A DNA stretch of 64,000 nt from an uncultured bacterium (lineage in GTDB: Bacteria; Actinomycetota; Coriobacteriia; Coriobacteriales; Coriobacteriaceae): assembly GCA_905215115.1 (NCBI GenBank), contig CAJMOP010000001.1:12155-76154 (forward strand), written 5' to 3'. The first letter of the stretch is position 1, and the number at the start of each line of letters is the position of its first letter. Shown here piece after piece: positions 34,545-42,144 of this stretch. The notes under the pieces were generated by a model. It ran no database searches. It was not told the origin of the DNA and saw only the letters and a list, made by a program, of their open reading frames with translations. The position numbers and the translations under genes are program-made.

Positions 34545-34620
34545 GCGGACATGGCTCAGTTGGTAGAGCACAACCTTGCCAAGGTTGGGGTCGCGGGTTC
34601 GAGCCCCGTTGTCCGCTCCA
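34545..34620 (+). tRNA. tRNA-Gly (GCC), copy 2
   Basis: Base-for-base identical to the copy at 34319-34394, with encoded CCA. No promoter-like pair is evident in the 42 nt upstream, so it probably depends on read-through. Confidence 0.97.
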
Positions 34621-34628
34621 ACTATCTT

Positions 34629-34655
34629 ACGCGGTTCTAACGAACCGCGTTTTTT
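34629..34655 (+). terminator. Terminator of tRNA Gly-Cys-Gly cluster
   Basis: ACGCGGTT-ctaac-GAACCGCGT followed by TTTTT. Confidence 0.9.
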
Positions 34656-34666
34656 GTTGACGCTGC

Positions 34667-34766
34667 GCGGGCCCCGGGCACCCCATCTTGCCCCTCAATC
34701 GTCGGTCGCGTACATAAAGTACGCTTCCCTCCTCTTTCGCGGCAACCTGGGGCACCCGGAGCCCGC
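34667..34766. repeat. Nested fold-back element E
   Basis: Outer arms 34667-34685 (starting GCGGGCCCCGGG) and 34748-34766 pair over 19 bp with three mismatches. Inner hairpin GCGTAC-ataaa-GTACGC at 34708-34724. Spacers of 22-23 nt differ from those of elements A-C, so the architecture is shared but not the sequence. Fills most of the 332-nt gap before the glucosidase gene. Confidence 0.7.
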
Positions 34767-34952
34767 TCGCTGTCGTGGCCGGGGAGTAAGTCTTCCGTTC
34801 TTTTCACTAATCGATCGATTCGTCCCAGGAGGCTCGAACCCGAGAGGGAGCGAGCGTTTTGGGGCGTGGCTGTGACGTTTGCCGCGAATGTCCGCTTTGG
34901 GCGTATCATCGTGGGCATCTCGCAAAACCTCGTTGCAAGGGAGACTCATCCC

Positions 34953-36686
34953 ATGGCTACAGAAAAGTCCTCGTCGCGCCCATGGATGTCCGATGCCGCG
35001 ATCTATCAGATCTACCCGCGCTCGTTTAAGGATTCGACTGGTTCGGGTCTGGGCGATATCGCGGGCATTACCCAGCAGATGGACTATCTTGAGCGGCTGG
35101 GTATCGAGGCCATCTGGCTGAGCCCGTTTTACCCATCGCCTCTTGTTGATGGCGGCTATGATGTGGCGGGCTACTGCGATGTCGACCCACGTCTCGGGTC
35201 GCTTGACGACTTCGATGACATGATCGCTGCGGCTCACGCGCACGGCATCAAGGTCATCGTCGACATCGTGCCCAACCATTCGTCCAACCAGCACCCCTGG
35301 TTCAAAGCCGCTCTTGCCGCCGGCCCCGGATCACCCGAGCGCGCCCGTTATATCTTCCGCGATGGTCGCGGCGAGCACGGCGAGCTGCCTCCCACCAATT
35401 GGAATGCCAACTTTGGCGGCCCCGCCTGGACGCGCGTCGCGGACGGTCAGTGGTATCTGCACATGTTTACGCCCGAGCAGCCGGACTTTGACTGGTCGTG
35501 TCCCGAGGTTCATGCGTTCTTTTGCGACGTCCTGGCGTTTTGGAGCGATCGAGGCGTCGATGGCTTTCGCATTGATGTGGCGCACGGTCTCGCCAAGGAT
35601 CTCGACCGCGATGACCTCGACCGGTGGCATCTCGCCGAGGGCGATGACATGGTTGAGGACGGCACCCATCCGCTGTGGGACCGCAACGAGGTCCATGAGA
35701 TCTATCGCGAGTGGCGCCGCGTGTTCGACCGTTATGATCCGCCGCGCAGCGCCGTTGCCGAGGCGTGGGTTCTGCCCGAGCGCCAGTATCTCTACGCACG
35801 CCCCAGCGAGCTTGGCCAGACATTCAACTTTGAGTTCGCCAAGGCCACTTGGACCTATGATGACATGCACGCTGCAATCGAGAAGGGCTTGAAGGCGGCC
35901 ATCGAATCCGGTTCCGCCTCGACCTGGGTACTCTCCAACCACGACGTGCCGCGCGTGGCGACACGCTATGCCCTGCCGCAAATCAAGGCGACGCGCTACC
36001 ATCAGATTGCGCTCGACTGGCTCTTACGCGACGGGTCGTCTTATGACGAGGACCGTGAACTCGGCGAGCGCCGCGCGCGGGCAGCCCTTTTGCTTGAGTT
36101 GGCGCTTCCGGGCTCGGCATACGTGTATCAGGGTGAGGAGCTCGGCCTTTTTGAGGTGGCTGACATCCCGTGGGCTGCACTCGAAGATCCCACTGCGACC
36201 AATACGCACGGACCGAAGTGCGAGAAGGGGCGCGACGGCTGTCGTGTGCCCCTGCCGTGGGTGGCAGCGGACGATCCCGCGCAGGGCGGATCGTTTGGGT
36301 TTTCACCGGCGGACGCCGATGCGGCGCCCCATCTGCCACAGCCTGCATGGTTTTCCGATTACGCTGCCGATAGGGAAGAAGCGGACCCGGCATCGATGCT
36401 TGCGTTCTATCGCGACGCCCTCTGGCTGCGGCGCAAGCTGCGCGGGTGCGCCAACGATCTTGCGTGGCTCGATCTTGACGGGTGCACCGGCCTTGCGGAT
36501 GGTGCCGAGGGCGCTGAGGGCGGCGTCATCGCCTATCGCCGCGACAACGGCTGGGCGTGTGTGACGAACTTCGGTGCAGCACCCGTGGAGCTGCCGGCGG
36601 GTAGGGTCCTGCTCACCTCATCACCGCTTGCAGATGGCAGGCTCGCGCAGGACAGCTCTGCCTGGATCATGCTCGCTGAGTTGTAG
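34953..36686 (+). CDS. GH13 alpha-glucosidase (oligo-1,6-glucosidase type)
   Basis: 577-residue cytoplasmic glycoside hydrolase acting on alpha-glucosidic oligosaccharides such as isomaltose or maltose. All four GH13 regions are visible: DIVPNHSSNQHPWF (region I), GFRIDVAHGL with the nucleophile Asp near 208 (II), VAEAWVLPE with the acid/base Glu near 269 (III), and VLSNHDVPR near 331 (IV). The N-terminal AAIYQIYPRSFKDSTGSGLGD is typical of the exo-glucosidase subfamilies. No signal peptide. ATG 34953 follows GCAAGGGAGA; the longer open frame upstream shows no family similarity. No sugar transporter or regulator adjoins it. Confidence 0.9.
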   Translation: MATEKSSSRPWMSDAAIYQIYPRSFKDSTGSGLGDIAGITQQMDYLERLGIEAIWLSPFYPSPLVDGGYDVAGYCDVDPRLGSLDDFDDMIAAAHAHGIKVIVDIVPNHSSNQHPWFKAALAAGPGSPERARYIFRDGRGEHGELPPTNWNANFGGPAWTRVADGQWYLHMFTPEQPDFDWSCPEVHAFFCDVLAFWSDRGVDGFRIDVAHGLAKDLDRDDLDRWHLAEGDDMVEDGTHPLWDRNEVHEIYREWRRVFDRYDPPRSAVAEAWVLPERQYLYARPSELGQTFNFEFAKATWTYDDMHAAIEKGLKAAIESGSASTWVLSNHDVPRVATRYALPQIKATRYHQIALDWLLRDGSSYDEDRELGERRARAALLLELALPGSAYVYQGEELGLFEVADIPWAALEDPTATNTHGPKCEKGRDGCRVPLPWVAADDPAQGGSFGFSPADADAAPHLPQPAWFSDYAADREEADPASMLAFYRDALWLRRKLRGCANDLAWLDLDGCTGLADGAEGAEGGVIAYRRDNGWACVTNFGAAPVELPAGRVLLTSSPLADGRLAQDSSAWIMLAEL

Positions 36687-36767
36687 GGGGCCTCTTGCGG
36701 CGAGCTTGCGTTTGCCTACACCTTCCGTGGTGGCTGATGTCTTCGCGAGGTTCGCGAGGGCGTCGCA

Positions 36768-36816
36768 AAACTTTTCAAAAAAAGTTCTTGCATTTGGGTG
36801 GATCATCCCGTATATT
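36768..36816 (+). promoter_or_regulatory. Promoter of tRNA Gly-Val pair
   Basis: AACTTTTCAAAAAAAGTT (36769-36786) then -35 TTGCAT (36788-36793), 17-nt spacer, -10 TATATT (36811-36816). Third instance of the shared tRNA promoter layout. Confidence 0.7.
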
Positions 36817-36828
36817 AAATCCTCGCAG

Positions 36829-36904
36829 GCGGACATGGCTCAGTTGGTAGAGCACAACCTTGCCAAGGTTGGGGTCGCGGGTTCGAGCCCCGTTGTCCGC
36901 TCCA
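36829..36904 (+). tRNA. tRNA-Gly (GCC), copy 3
   Basis: Identical to copies at 34319 and 34545, encoded CCA. Followed after 3 nt by tRNA-Val. Confidence 0.97.
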
Positions 36905-36907
36905 TTT

Positions 36908-36982
36908 GGGCGTTTAGCTCAGGGGGAGAGCGCTTCCCTGACACGGAAGAGGTCAGAAGTTCAAATCTTCTAACGCCCACCA
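36908..36982 (+). tRNA. tRNA-Val (GAC)
   Basis: Acceptor GGGCGTT/AACGCCC, discriminator A, CCA encoded. Anticodon stem CTTCC/GGAAG around CTGACAC gives GAC. T arm AGAAG-TTCAAAT-CTTCT. Confidence 0.96.
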
Positions 36983-36990
36983 AATGTTCG

Positions 36991-37024
36991 CAGCCCAGAG
37001 GCATCGCCTCTGGGCTGTTTTGTT
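36991..37024 (+). terminator. Terminator of tRNA Gly-Val pair
   Basis: CAGCCCAGAGGC-at-c-GCCTCTGGGCTG followed by TTTTGTTTT. Confidence 0.9.
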
Positions 37025-37028
37025 TTAC

Positions 37029-37062
37029 GTCGCCAAATGGGTCGCCAAATACGTCACCAAAT
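37029..37062. repeat. Three tandem 12-bp-period repeats after tRNA-Val
   Basis: GTCGCCAAAT-gg, GTCGCCAAAT-ac, GTCACCAAAT at 37029, 37041 and 37053. The position just beyond a tRNA terminator is where integrative elements commonly recombine, but no second copy is seen in the window. Confidence 0.6.
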
Positions 37063-37389
37063 ATCGAGTTTTTGATCTTCCGGAATGCTTCTCAGTAGTC
37101 ATCCGAGAAAACTCCCATCTTCTCCGTTTGCATGCACATATCTTTCAAGGATTCGTGCCGCGGTTGCATGGAGCTCGGCAAGGCACGACCGCAACATGTT
37201 GGTCAAGCATAATCTTTTGGATTCTTTTGGCGTGAGCGGCTTGGTTTTGGTAGGATTTGTCAGCGGCTTGACTAAGGGGGTTTTATAACTGCCATGCAGG
37301 TAGCCGTGTTGGTAACGTTTTACCGACTTGTCAAATACCCCTCATTTTTAATGCGTCTGCAAAATGACCAATTGCTTTGACCTGCTGAA

Positions 37390-37405
37390 ACACTATATGT
37401 TGTGT
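37390..37405. promoter_or_regulatory. NrdR box upstream of nrdD
   Basis: ACACTATATGTTGTGT fits the known NrdR consensus (acaCwAtATaTwGtgt) closely. A weaker ATAT-centred half match lies about 34 bp downstream (37424-37439). NrdR normally binds paired boxes about three helical turns apart and represses ribonucleotide reductase genes; nrdR itself is not here. Confidence 0.75.
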
Positions 37406-37662
37406 TTGACCTAAAAAAAGAATACAGGATATAGATGCTTCTTTGTCGTATGATAGATGGCGGACAGAGAACGAAGACCTTAACTGCCTCTTTTGAACGT
37501 GTCCTTGAACCGCTTGATTGGCTCTAGGGAATGTCCGCATGGAGGCTTATGGTTTATCGAGAACACAGATTGCGCGACGGCGCCGCAAGGCAGGGGCAGG
37601 CCCTGCCGGGCATCGTTTGGCTCTGAAGCGCAATGAGGCTACGACGCGAAAGAGGCAAGAGG

Positions 37663-39885
37663 ATGAAGATCATCAAGCGCAGCGGCACCGAGGTTGTCTT
37701 TGACATCGATAAGATCGTCAATGCCATCCGCGCCGCAAACTTGGAGGTCGAGGAGAGCTCTCGTCTTACCGACCGCCAGGTGGTTTATGCGGCGCAAAAC
37801 GTCGCCGAGGCATGCGAGAACGCGGGCCACACCGTTTCGGTCGAGGAGATCCAGGATTTGGTCGAGGACGAGATCATGCGTCTCGACTGCTACGAGGTCG
37901 CCCGCCACTACATCATCTATCGCTATGTTCAGAGCCTGAAGCGCCAGAAGAACACGACCGACGACAAGATTCTGTCGCTGATCGAGTGCAATAACGAAGA
38001 GGTCAAGCAGGAGAACTCTAACAAGAACCCGACCGTCAATTCCGTCCAGCGCGACTATATGGCCGGCGAGATTTCAAAGGATCTGACTCAGCGTGTGCTG
38101 CTGCCCCAGGAGATCGTGGATGCCCACAATGAGGGCCTGATCCACTTCCACGATTCTGACTACTTTGCCCAGCACATGCATAACTGCGACCTGGTGAACC
38201 TGGAGGACATGCTCCAGAACGGCACCGTTATCTCGGGCACGCTGATCGAGAAGCCGCACAGCTTCTCGACTGCCTGCAACATCGCGACGCAGATTATCGC
38301 CCAGGTTGCTTCCTCCCAGTACGGCGGCCAGTCTATTTCGCTGACCCATCTTGCCCCGTTTGTTGAGGTGAGCCGTCAAAAGATTCGCGGCGAGGTTGCC
38401 CGCGAGCTCGAGGAGCTCGGTGTTTCGGCATCTGCCGAAAAGGTCCGTGAGGTCGTTGAGGACCGTCTGCGCGATGAGATCCGTCGCGGCGTCCAGACGA
38501 TTCAGTATCAGGTCGTGACCCTTATGACCACCAATGGCCAGGCGCCGTTCGTGACGGTCTTTATGTATCTCAATGAGGCCCGTACGCCCCAGGAGAAGCA
38601 CGACCTTGCCATGATCGTGGAGGAGACGCTTCGTCAACGCTATGAGGGCGTTAAGAACGAAGCCGGTGTGTGGATTACCCCGGCATTCCCCAAGCTTATC
38701 TACGTGCTCGAGGACGATAACATTCGCGAGGATTCGCCGTACTTCTATCTGACCAAGCTCGCCGCCAAGTGCACCGCCAAGCGCATGGTGCCCGATTACA
38801 TCTCCGAGAAGAAGATGCGCGAGCTCAAGCTGTCGAAGGGCGAGACCGCCGGCAACGGCGATTGCTACACCTGCATGGGTTGTCGCAGTTTCCTGACGCC
38901 CGACCGCTCGGGCAACGGCTTTAACAATGTTGCCAACGCGCTGAACTATGACCCGACCAAACCTAAGTACTATGGCCGCTTTAACCAGGGTGTTGTGACC
39001 ATCAACCTGCCCGATGTCGCGCTGAGCTCGCATCAGGACATGGACAAGTTCTGGAAGATCTTCGATGAGCGCCTTGAGCTGTGCCATCGTGCCCTGCTGT
39101 GCCGTCATGAGCGCCTGATGGGCACGCTTTCGGATGCCGCGCCGATTCTTTGGCAGTACGGCGCCCTGGCGCGTCTGAAGAAGGGCGAGACGATCGATAA
39201 GCTGCTCGTGGGCGGCTATTCCACCATCAGCCTGGGGTATGCCGGCCTGTATGAGTGCGTCAAGTACATGACGGGCCACAGCCACACCGAGAAGGAGGGC
39301 ACGCCCTTTGCCATGGCAGTCATGCAGCGCATGAACGACAAGTGCGCCGAGTGGAAGGCCGAAAGCGATATTGACTTCTCGCTGTACGGTACCCCGCTTG
39401 AGTCGACGACCTACAAGTTCGCCAAGTGCCTGCAGCGTCGTTTTGGCATCATCCCGGGCGTGACGGACAAGGGCTACATCACCAACAGCTACCACGTCCA
39501 CGTGTCCGAGGAGATCGACGCATTCGACAAGCTCAAGTTCGAGGGCATGTTCCAGCAGCTTTCGCCGGGCGGTGCCATCTCCTACGTCGAGGTTCCCAAC
39601 ATGCAGGACAACCTCAAGGCTGTCATCCGCGTGATGCAGTATATCTACGACAACATCATGTACGCCGAGCTCAACACCAAGAGCGACTACTGCCAGGTGT
39701 GCGGCTACGATGGCGAGATCAAGATTGTCGAGGATGACGGCAAGCTGGTGTGGGAGTGCCCCAGCTGCGGCAACCGCGACCAGGAGAAGATGAATGTCGC
39801 CCGTCGCACGTGCGGCTACATCGGTACCCAGTTCTGGAACCAGGGTCGAACCGAGGAGATCCGCGACCGCGTGCTGCATCTCTAA
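37663..39885 (+). CDS. nrdD: Anaerobic (class III) ribonucleoside-triphosphate reductase
   Basis: 740-residue glycyl-radical enzyme making dNTPs without oxygen. An ATP-cone domain is at the N-terminus (KIIKRSGTEVVFDIDKIVNA). The C-terminal zinc site is CQVCG…CPSC near residues 686-714. The radical loop RRTCGYIGTQFWNQGR near residue 722 holds the glycine, and catalytic cysteines lie in the CYTCMGCRSF region. ATG 37663 follows AAGAGG. It is activated by NrdG, encoded 427 nt downstream, with two large fold-back elements between them. Control by NrdR is indicated by the upstream box. Confidence 0.96.
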   Translation: MKIIKRSGTEVVFDIDKIVNAIRAANLEVEESSRLTDRQVVYAAQNVAEACENAGHTVSVEEIQDLVEDEIMRLDCYEVARHYIIYRYVQSLKRQKNTTDDKILSLIECNNEEVKQENSNKNPTVNSVQRDYMAGEISKDLTQRVLLPQEIVDAHNEGLIHFHDSDYFAQHMHNCDLVNLEDMLQNGTVISGTLIEKPHSFSTACNIATQIIAQVASSQYGGQSISLTHLAPFVEVSRQKIRGEVARELEELGVSASAEKVREVVEDRLRDEIRRGVQTIQYQVVTLMTTNGQAPFVTVFMYLNEARTPQEKHDLAMIVEETLRQRYEGVKNEAGVWITPAFPKLIYVLEDDNIREDSPYFYLTKLAAKCTAKRMVPDYISEKKMRELKLSKGETAGNGDCYTCMGCRSFLTPDRSGNGFNNVANALNYDPTKPKYYGRFNQGVVTINLPDVALSSHQDMDKFWKIFDERLELCHRALLCRHERLMGTLSDAAPILWQYGALARLKKGETIDKLLVGGYSTISLGYAGLYECVKYMTGHSHTEKEGTPFAMAVMQRMNDKCAEWKAESDIDFSLYGTPLESTTYKFAKCLQRRFGIIPGVTDKGYITNSYHVHVSEEIDAFDKLKFEGMFQQLSPGGAISYVEVPNMQDNLKAVIRVMQYIYDNIMYAELNTKSDYCQVCGYDGEIKIVEDDGKLVWECPSCGNRDQEKMNVARRTCGYIGTQFWNQGRTEEIRDRVLHL

Positions 39886-39896
39886 TAACCATCCCA

Positions 39897-40034
39897 GGCC
39901 GCCCCGTAGCGAGGCCCCGGACCTTTACTCGCTATTTCGGACAGTCCTGGCTCACGACGGAGGCGCCACTGGCGCCTCCTGTTCGTGCGGAACTCATATC
40001 GAGCAAAGGTCCGGGGCCTCGCTACGGGGCGGCC
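39897..40034. repeat. Nested fold-back element D
   Basis: Outer arms 39897-39926 and 40005-40034 are perfectly complementary over 30 bp (starting GGCCGCCCCGTAGC). The stem continues weakly as CTCGCTAT/ATATCGAG. Inner hairpin GGAGGCGCC-act-GGCGCCTCC at 39959-39979. It begins 12 nt after the nrdD stop and may act as its terminator, though it has no T tract. Confidence 0.82.
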
Positions 40035-40212
40035 AAGTTGATGTAGCTGAGATGCAGCACGCAGCCTGCTCGCTCCTCGAAGTTCTTAGCGGAAATGAGT
40101 TGACTTGCAACAACGCTTTGCTTGCGATGGCGGTTGAGCCGCAGCCCAGTTTTTATTAGACCTCGAACCCTATACTCGATGTTCGCTTCGTTCATTGAGT
40201 TACCCTTTGCAT

Positions 40213-40296
40213 GAGGCCGGGACATATCGTCCCGCCCGCAGTTTCGCAGGCCGAAGGCCGAGAATGTTTGAGGACGGGATGATATGTCCCGGCCTC
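40213..40296. repeat. Nested fold-back element C
   Basis: Outer arms 40213-40234 and 40275-40296 pair over 22 bp with one wobble (starting GAGGCCGGGACATATC). Inner hairpin GGCC-gaa-GGCC at 40249-40259. Read on the minus strand, its spacers GTCCTCAAACATTCTC and CTGCGGG resemble GTCCTCGGACATGTC and CTGCGGAAT of element A. It ends 15 nt before the nrdG start. Confidence 0.8.
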
Positions 40297-40311
40297 CCGG
40301 GAGAGTTACCT

Positions 40312-40893
40312 ATGAACTACGCGAACATTAAGTATTTCGACATTGCTGATGGAGAAGGCGTCCGCACTTCTCTGTTTGTGAGCGGGTGCCGTCGTGGCTG
40401 CAAGAATTGCTTTAACTCCGTCGCGTGGGACTTTGCCGCGGGCGAGCCGTTTGATCGTGCCGTCGAGGACAAGATTATCGAGAGCCTCGATCATCCCTTT
40501 ATTGACGGCCTGACGATTCTGGGCGGAGAGCCCATGGAGCCCGAGAACCAGGCGGGGCTCGTTGAGTTTGTCGAGCGTGTTCGTGCCGCTTATCCTGCGG
40601 GGTCAGGAAAGACCATTTGGTGTTTTACCGGCGACGTGCTCGAGGAGCTTATGCCGGGTGGTCGTCACCATACTGAGGTGACGGACCGTATCCTTGCCTG
40701 CCTCGACATGTTGGTGGATGGCCCGTTTGTTCAGGATCTTTATGATATCTCGTTGCGCTTTAGGGGCTCGAGTAACCAGCGTGTGATCGATATGAACGCT
40801 ACGCGCGACCGCGCTGTGCGTGAGGGCGTTGCGCTTTGCGACGCTGTGGAGCTTTGGCGGGACGATCCAGTCTATTCGACCCATACTATGTAG
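40312..40893 (+). CDS. nrdG: Anaerobic ribonucleotide reductase activase (radical SAM)
   Basis: 193-residue radical-SAM enzyme that installs the glycyl radical on NrdD. The Fe-S motif CRRGCKNC (CX3CX2C) lies near residue 26-33, with the upstream DGEGVRTSLFVSGC and the downstream LTILGGEPMEPENQAG typical of NrdG. ATG 40312 is preceded by GGGAGAG, part of which borders a fold-back element. The longer frame upstream crosses that element and is not coding. Confidence 0.95.
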   Translation: MNYANIKYFDIADGEGVRTSLFVSGCRRGCKNCFNSVAWDFAAGEPFDRAVEDKIIESLDHPFIDGLTILGGEPMEPENQAGLVEFVERVRAAYPAGSGKTIWCFTGDVLEELMPGGRHHTEVTDRILACLDMLVDGPFVQDLYDISLRFRGSSNQRVIDMNATRDRAVREGVALCDAVELWRDDPVYSTHTM

Positions 40894-40959
40894 CTTGTGG
40901 TCGATGCCGGAGGGCGTGGTACCATAGCGCGAACGTGAAATCGGAAAAGTGAGGCCCAG

Positions 40960-41517
40960 ATGGTCGATCAGGAAAAAGTCGAGGCCGCCATTAAGCTGTT
41001 GCTTGAGGGCATAGGCGAGGACCCAACTCGTGAGGGCCTGCTGGAGACCCCGGCGCGCGTTGCCCGTATGTATGGTGAGATCGCCGGCGGCATGGACCAG
41101 AGTGCCGAGGAGCACCTGTCCAAAACCTTTGCCGTCGCTTCGAACGATTTGGTTATCGAGCGCGACATTACGTTCTACTCGCTGTGCGAACATCATCTGC
41201 TGCCGTTTTATGGCAAGGCCGCCATTGGTTATATCCCTAACGGTCGGGTGGCTGGGCTTTCCAAGCTCGCCCGCACGGTTGAGGTTTATGCCCGCCGTCT
41301 TCAGCTGCAGGAGCAACTGTGCACACAGGTTGCCGATGCCCTCATGGATTATCTCGCTCCCCAGGGAGCGATTGTGTTGATGGAGGCCGAGCATATGTGC
41401 ATGACGATGCGTGGCGTGCAAAAGCCCGGCACCAAGACCGTGACGCTTGCTCGCCGCGGCGTCTTTGAGACCGATCCCGCGCTCGAGGAGCGTTTCTTTA
41501 GGATGCTGGGCCGCTAA
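40960..41517 (+). CDS. folE: GTP cyclohydrolase I
   Basis: 185-residue enzyme opening folate synthesis by converting GTP to dihydroneopterin triphosphate. Zinc ligands are Cys and His in [18 protein letters not shown] and the Cys in [15 protein letters not shown]. The N-terminal [22 protein letters not shown] is diagnostic. ATG 40960 follows GTGAGG. The HD-domain gene follows after 2 nt, so they form one unit with folB. Confidence 0.97.
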   Translation: MVDQEKVEAAIKLLLEGIGEDPTREGLLETPARVARMYGEIAGGMDQSAEEHLSKTFAVASNDLVIERDITFYSLCEHHLLPFYGKAAIGYIPNGRVAGLSKLARTVEVYARRLQLQEQLCTQVADALMDYLAPQGAIVLMEAEHMCMTMRGVQKPGTKTVTLARRGVFETDPALEERFFRMLGR

Positions 41518-41519
41518 CC

Positions 41520-42101
41520 ATGAGAGTCGTCAACGACTTTACATCGAAGACCGATGAGGGGACGTCGCGTCGCGGCTTTATGGCTTCGGGCCTGGCCCCC
41601 TTTGGTGCCATGCCTCGCATTGATTACATTTGTGCCAACGGGCTGTTCCGGCGGCACCTGGGCAACATCGTACAGTTGGAATCGGGGCGCATCTTCTGCC
41701 GCCACGGTATTGACCATCTGCTCGATGTCGCTCGCATTATGTGGATCAAGAATCTCGAGGAGCAGCTCGAATTTGACCGCGAGGTCATCTACGCCACGGC
41801 ACTTCTTCACGATATCGGCAAAGATGAACAGTATGAATCGGGTATATCCCATGATGTTGCAAGCGAACGCGTCGCTGATGCGATTCTCGGCGGCATGCCC
41901 GATGATGTGGCGTTTGAGCCGGCCGATGCCGCAGCCATTAAGACGGCCATTCTGGGCCATCGAAAGCTGCGCGTGAACAGCCAACCGCTTGAGCGTCTGC
42001 TCTATGCGGCCGACAAAGCGTCGCGCGCCTGCTTTGCATGCCCCGCGCGCAATGCTTGCAACTGGAGCGATGATAAAAAGAACCTGTCGATTCGCGTGTA
42101 G
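41520..42101 (+). CDS. HD-domain phosphohydrolase in folate operon
   Basis: 193-residue HD-superfamily protein. Metal ligands appear as CRHGIDHLLDVARIMW (His), ATALLHDIGKDEQYESG (HD pair) and a later helix. The C-terminus has a Cys-rich CFACPARNACNWSDDKK. Function in the family is not settled from sequence. Its place between folE and folB suggests it handles a pterin phosphate, for example dephosphorylation of dihydroneopterin triphosphate, a step for which many bacteria lack a known enzyme. That is inference only. Confidence 0.8.
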   Translation: MRVVNDFTSKTDEGTSRRGFMASGLAPFGAMPRIDYICANGLFRRHLGNIVQLESGRIFCRHGIDHLLDVARIMWIKNLEEQLEFDREVIYATALLHDIGKDEQYESGISHDVASERVADAILGGMPDDVAFEPADAAAIKTAILGHRKLRVNSQPLERLLYAADKASRACFACPARNACNWSDDKKNLSIRV

Positions 42102-42144
42102 TTAGTTTGCGCGGTCGGGGTTCTAAACGAAGGAGACGATCGCG

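Larger units (their letters stand above)
37025..37662 (+). other. Long intergenic region between tRNA-Val and nrdD
   Basis: About 640 nt without a convincing gene. It starts with three 10-bp units, GTCGCCAAAT twice and GTCACCAAAT, at 37029, 37041 and 37053 with an exact 12-bp period. An NrdR box lies at 37390-37405. The AT-rich centre (37250-37450) suits promoters. Short open frames here lack ribosome sites and codon bias. It could include the scar of an element once integrated at tRNA-Val; no integrase is present. Confidence 0.55.

Noticed and set aside
34256..34620. Reading the tRNA region as protein-coding frames
   Set aside because: The open frames there run straight through three well-formed tRNA genes and their terminators.
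36984..37235. Short 83-codon frame after tRNA-Val as a gene or integrase remnant
   Set aside because: It starts inside the tRNA terminator, has no ribosome site, and its product does not resemble an integrase C-terminus convincingly.
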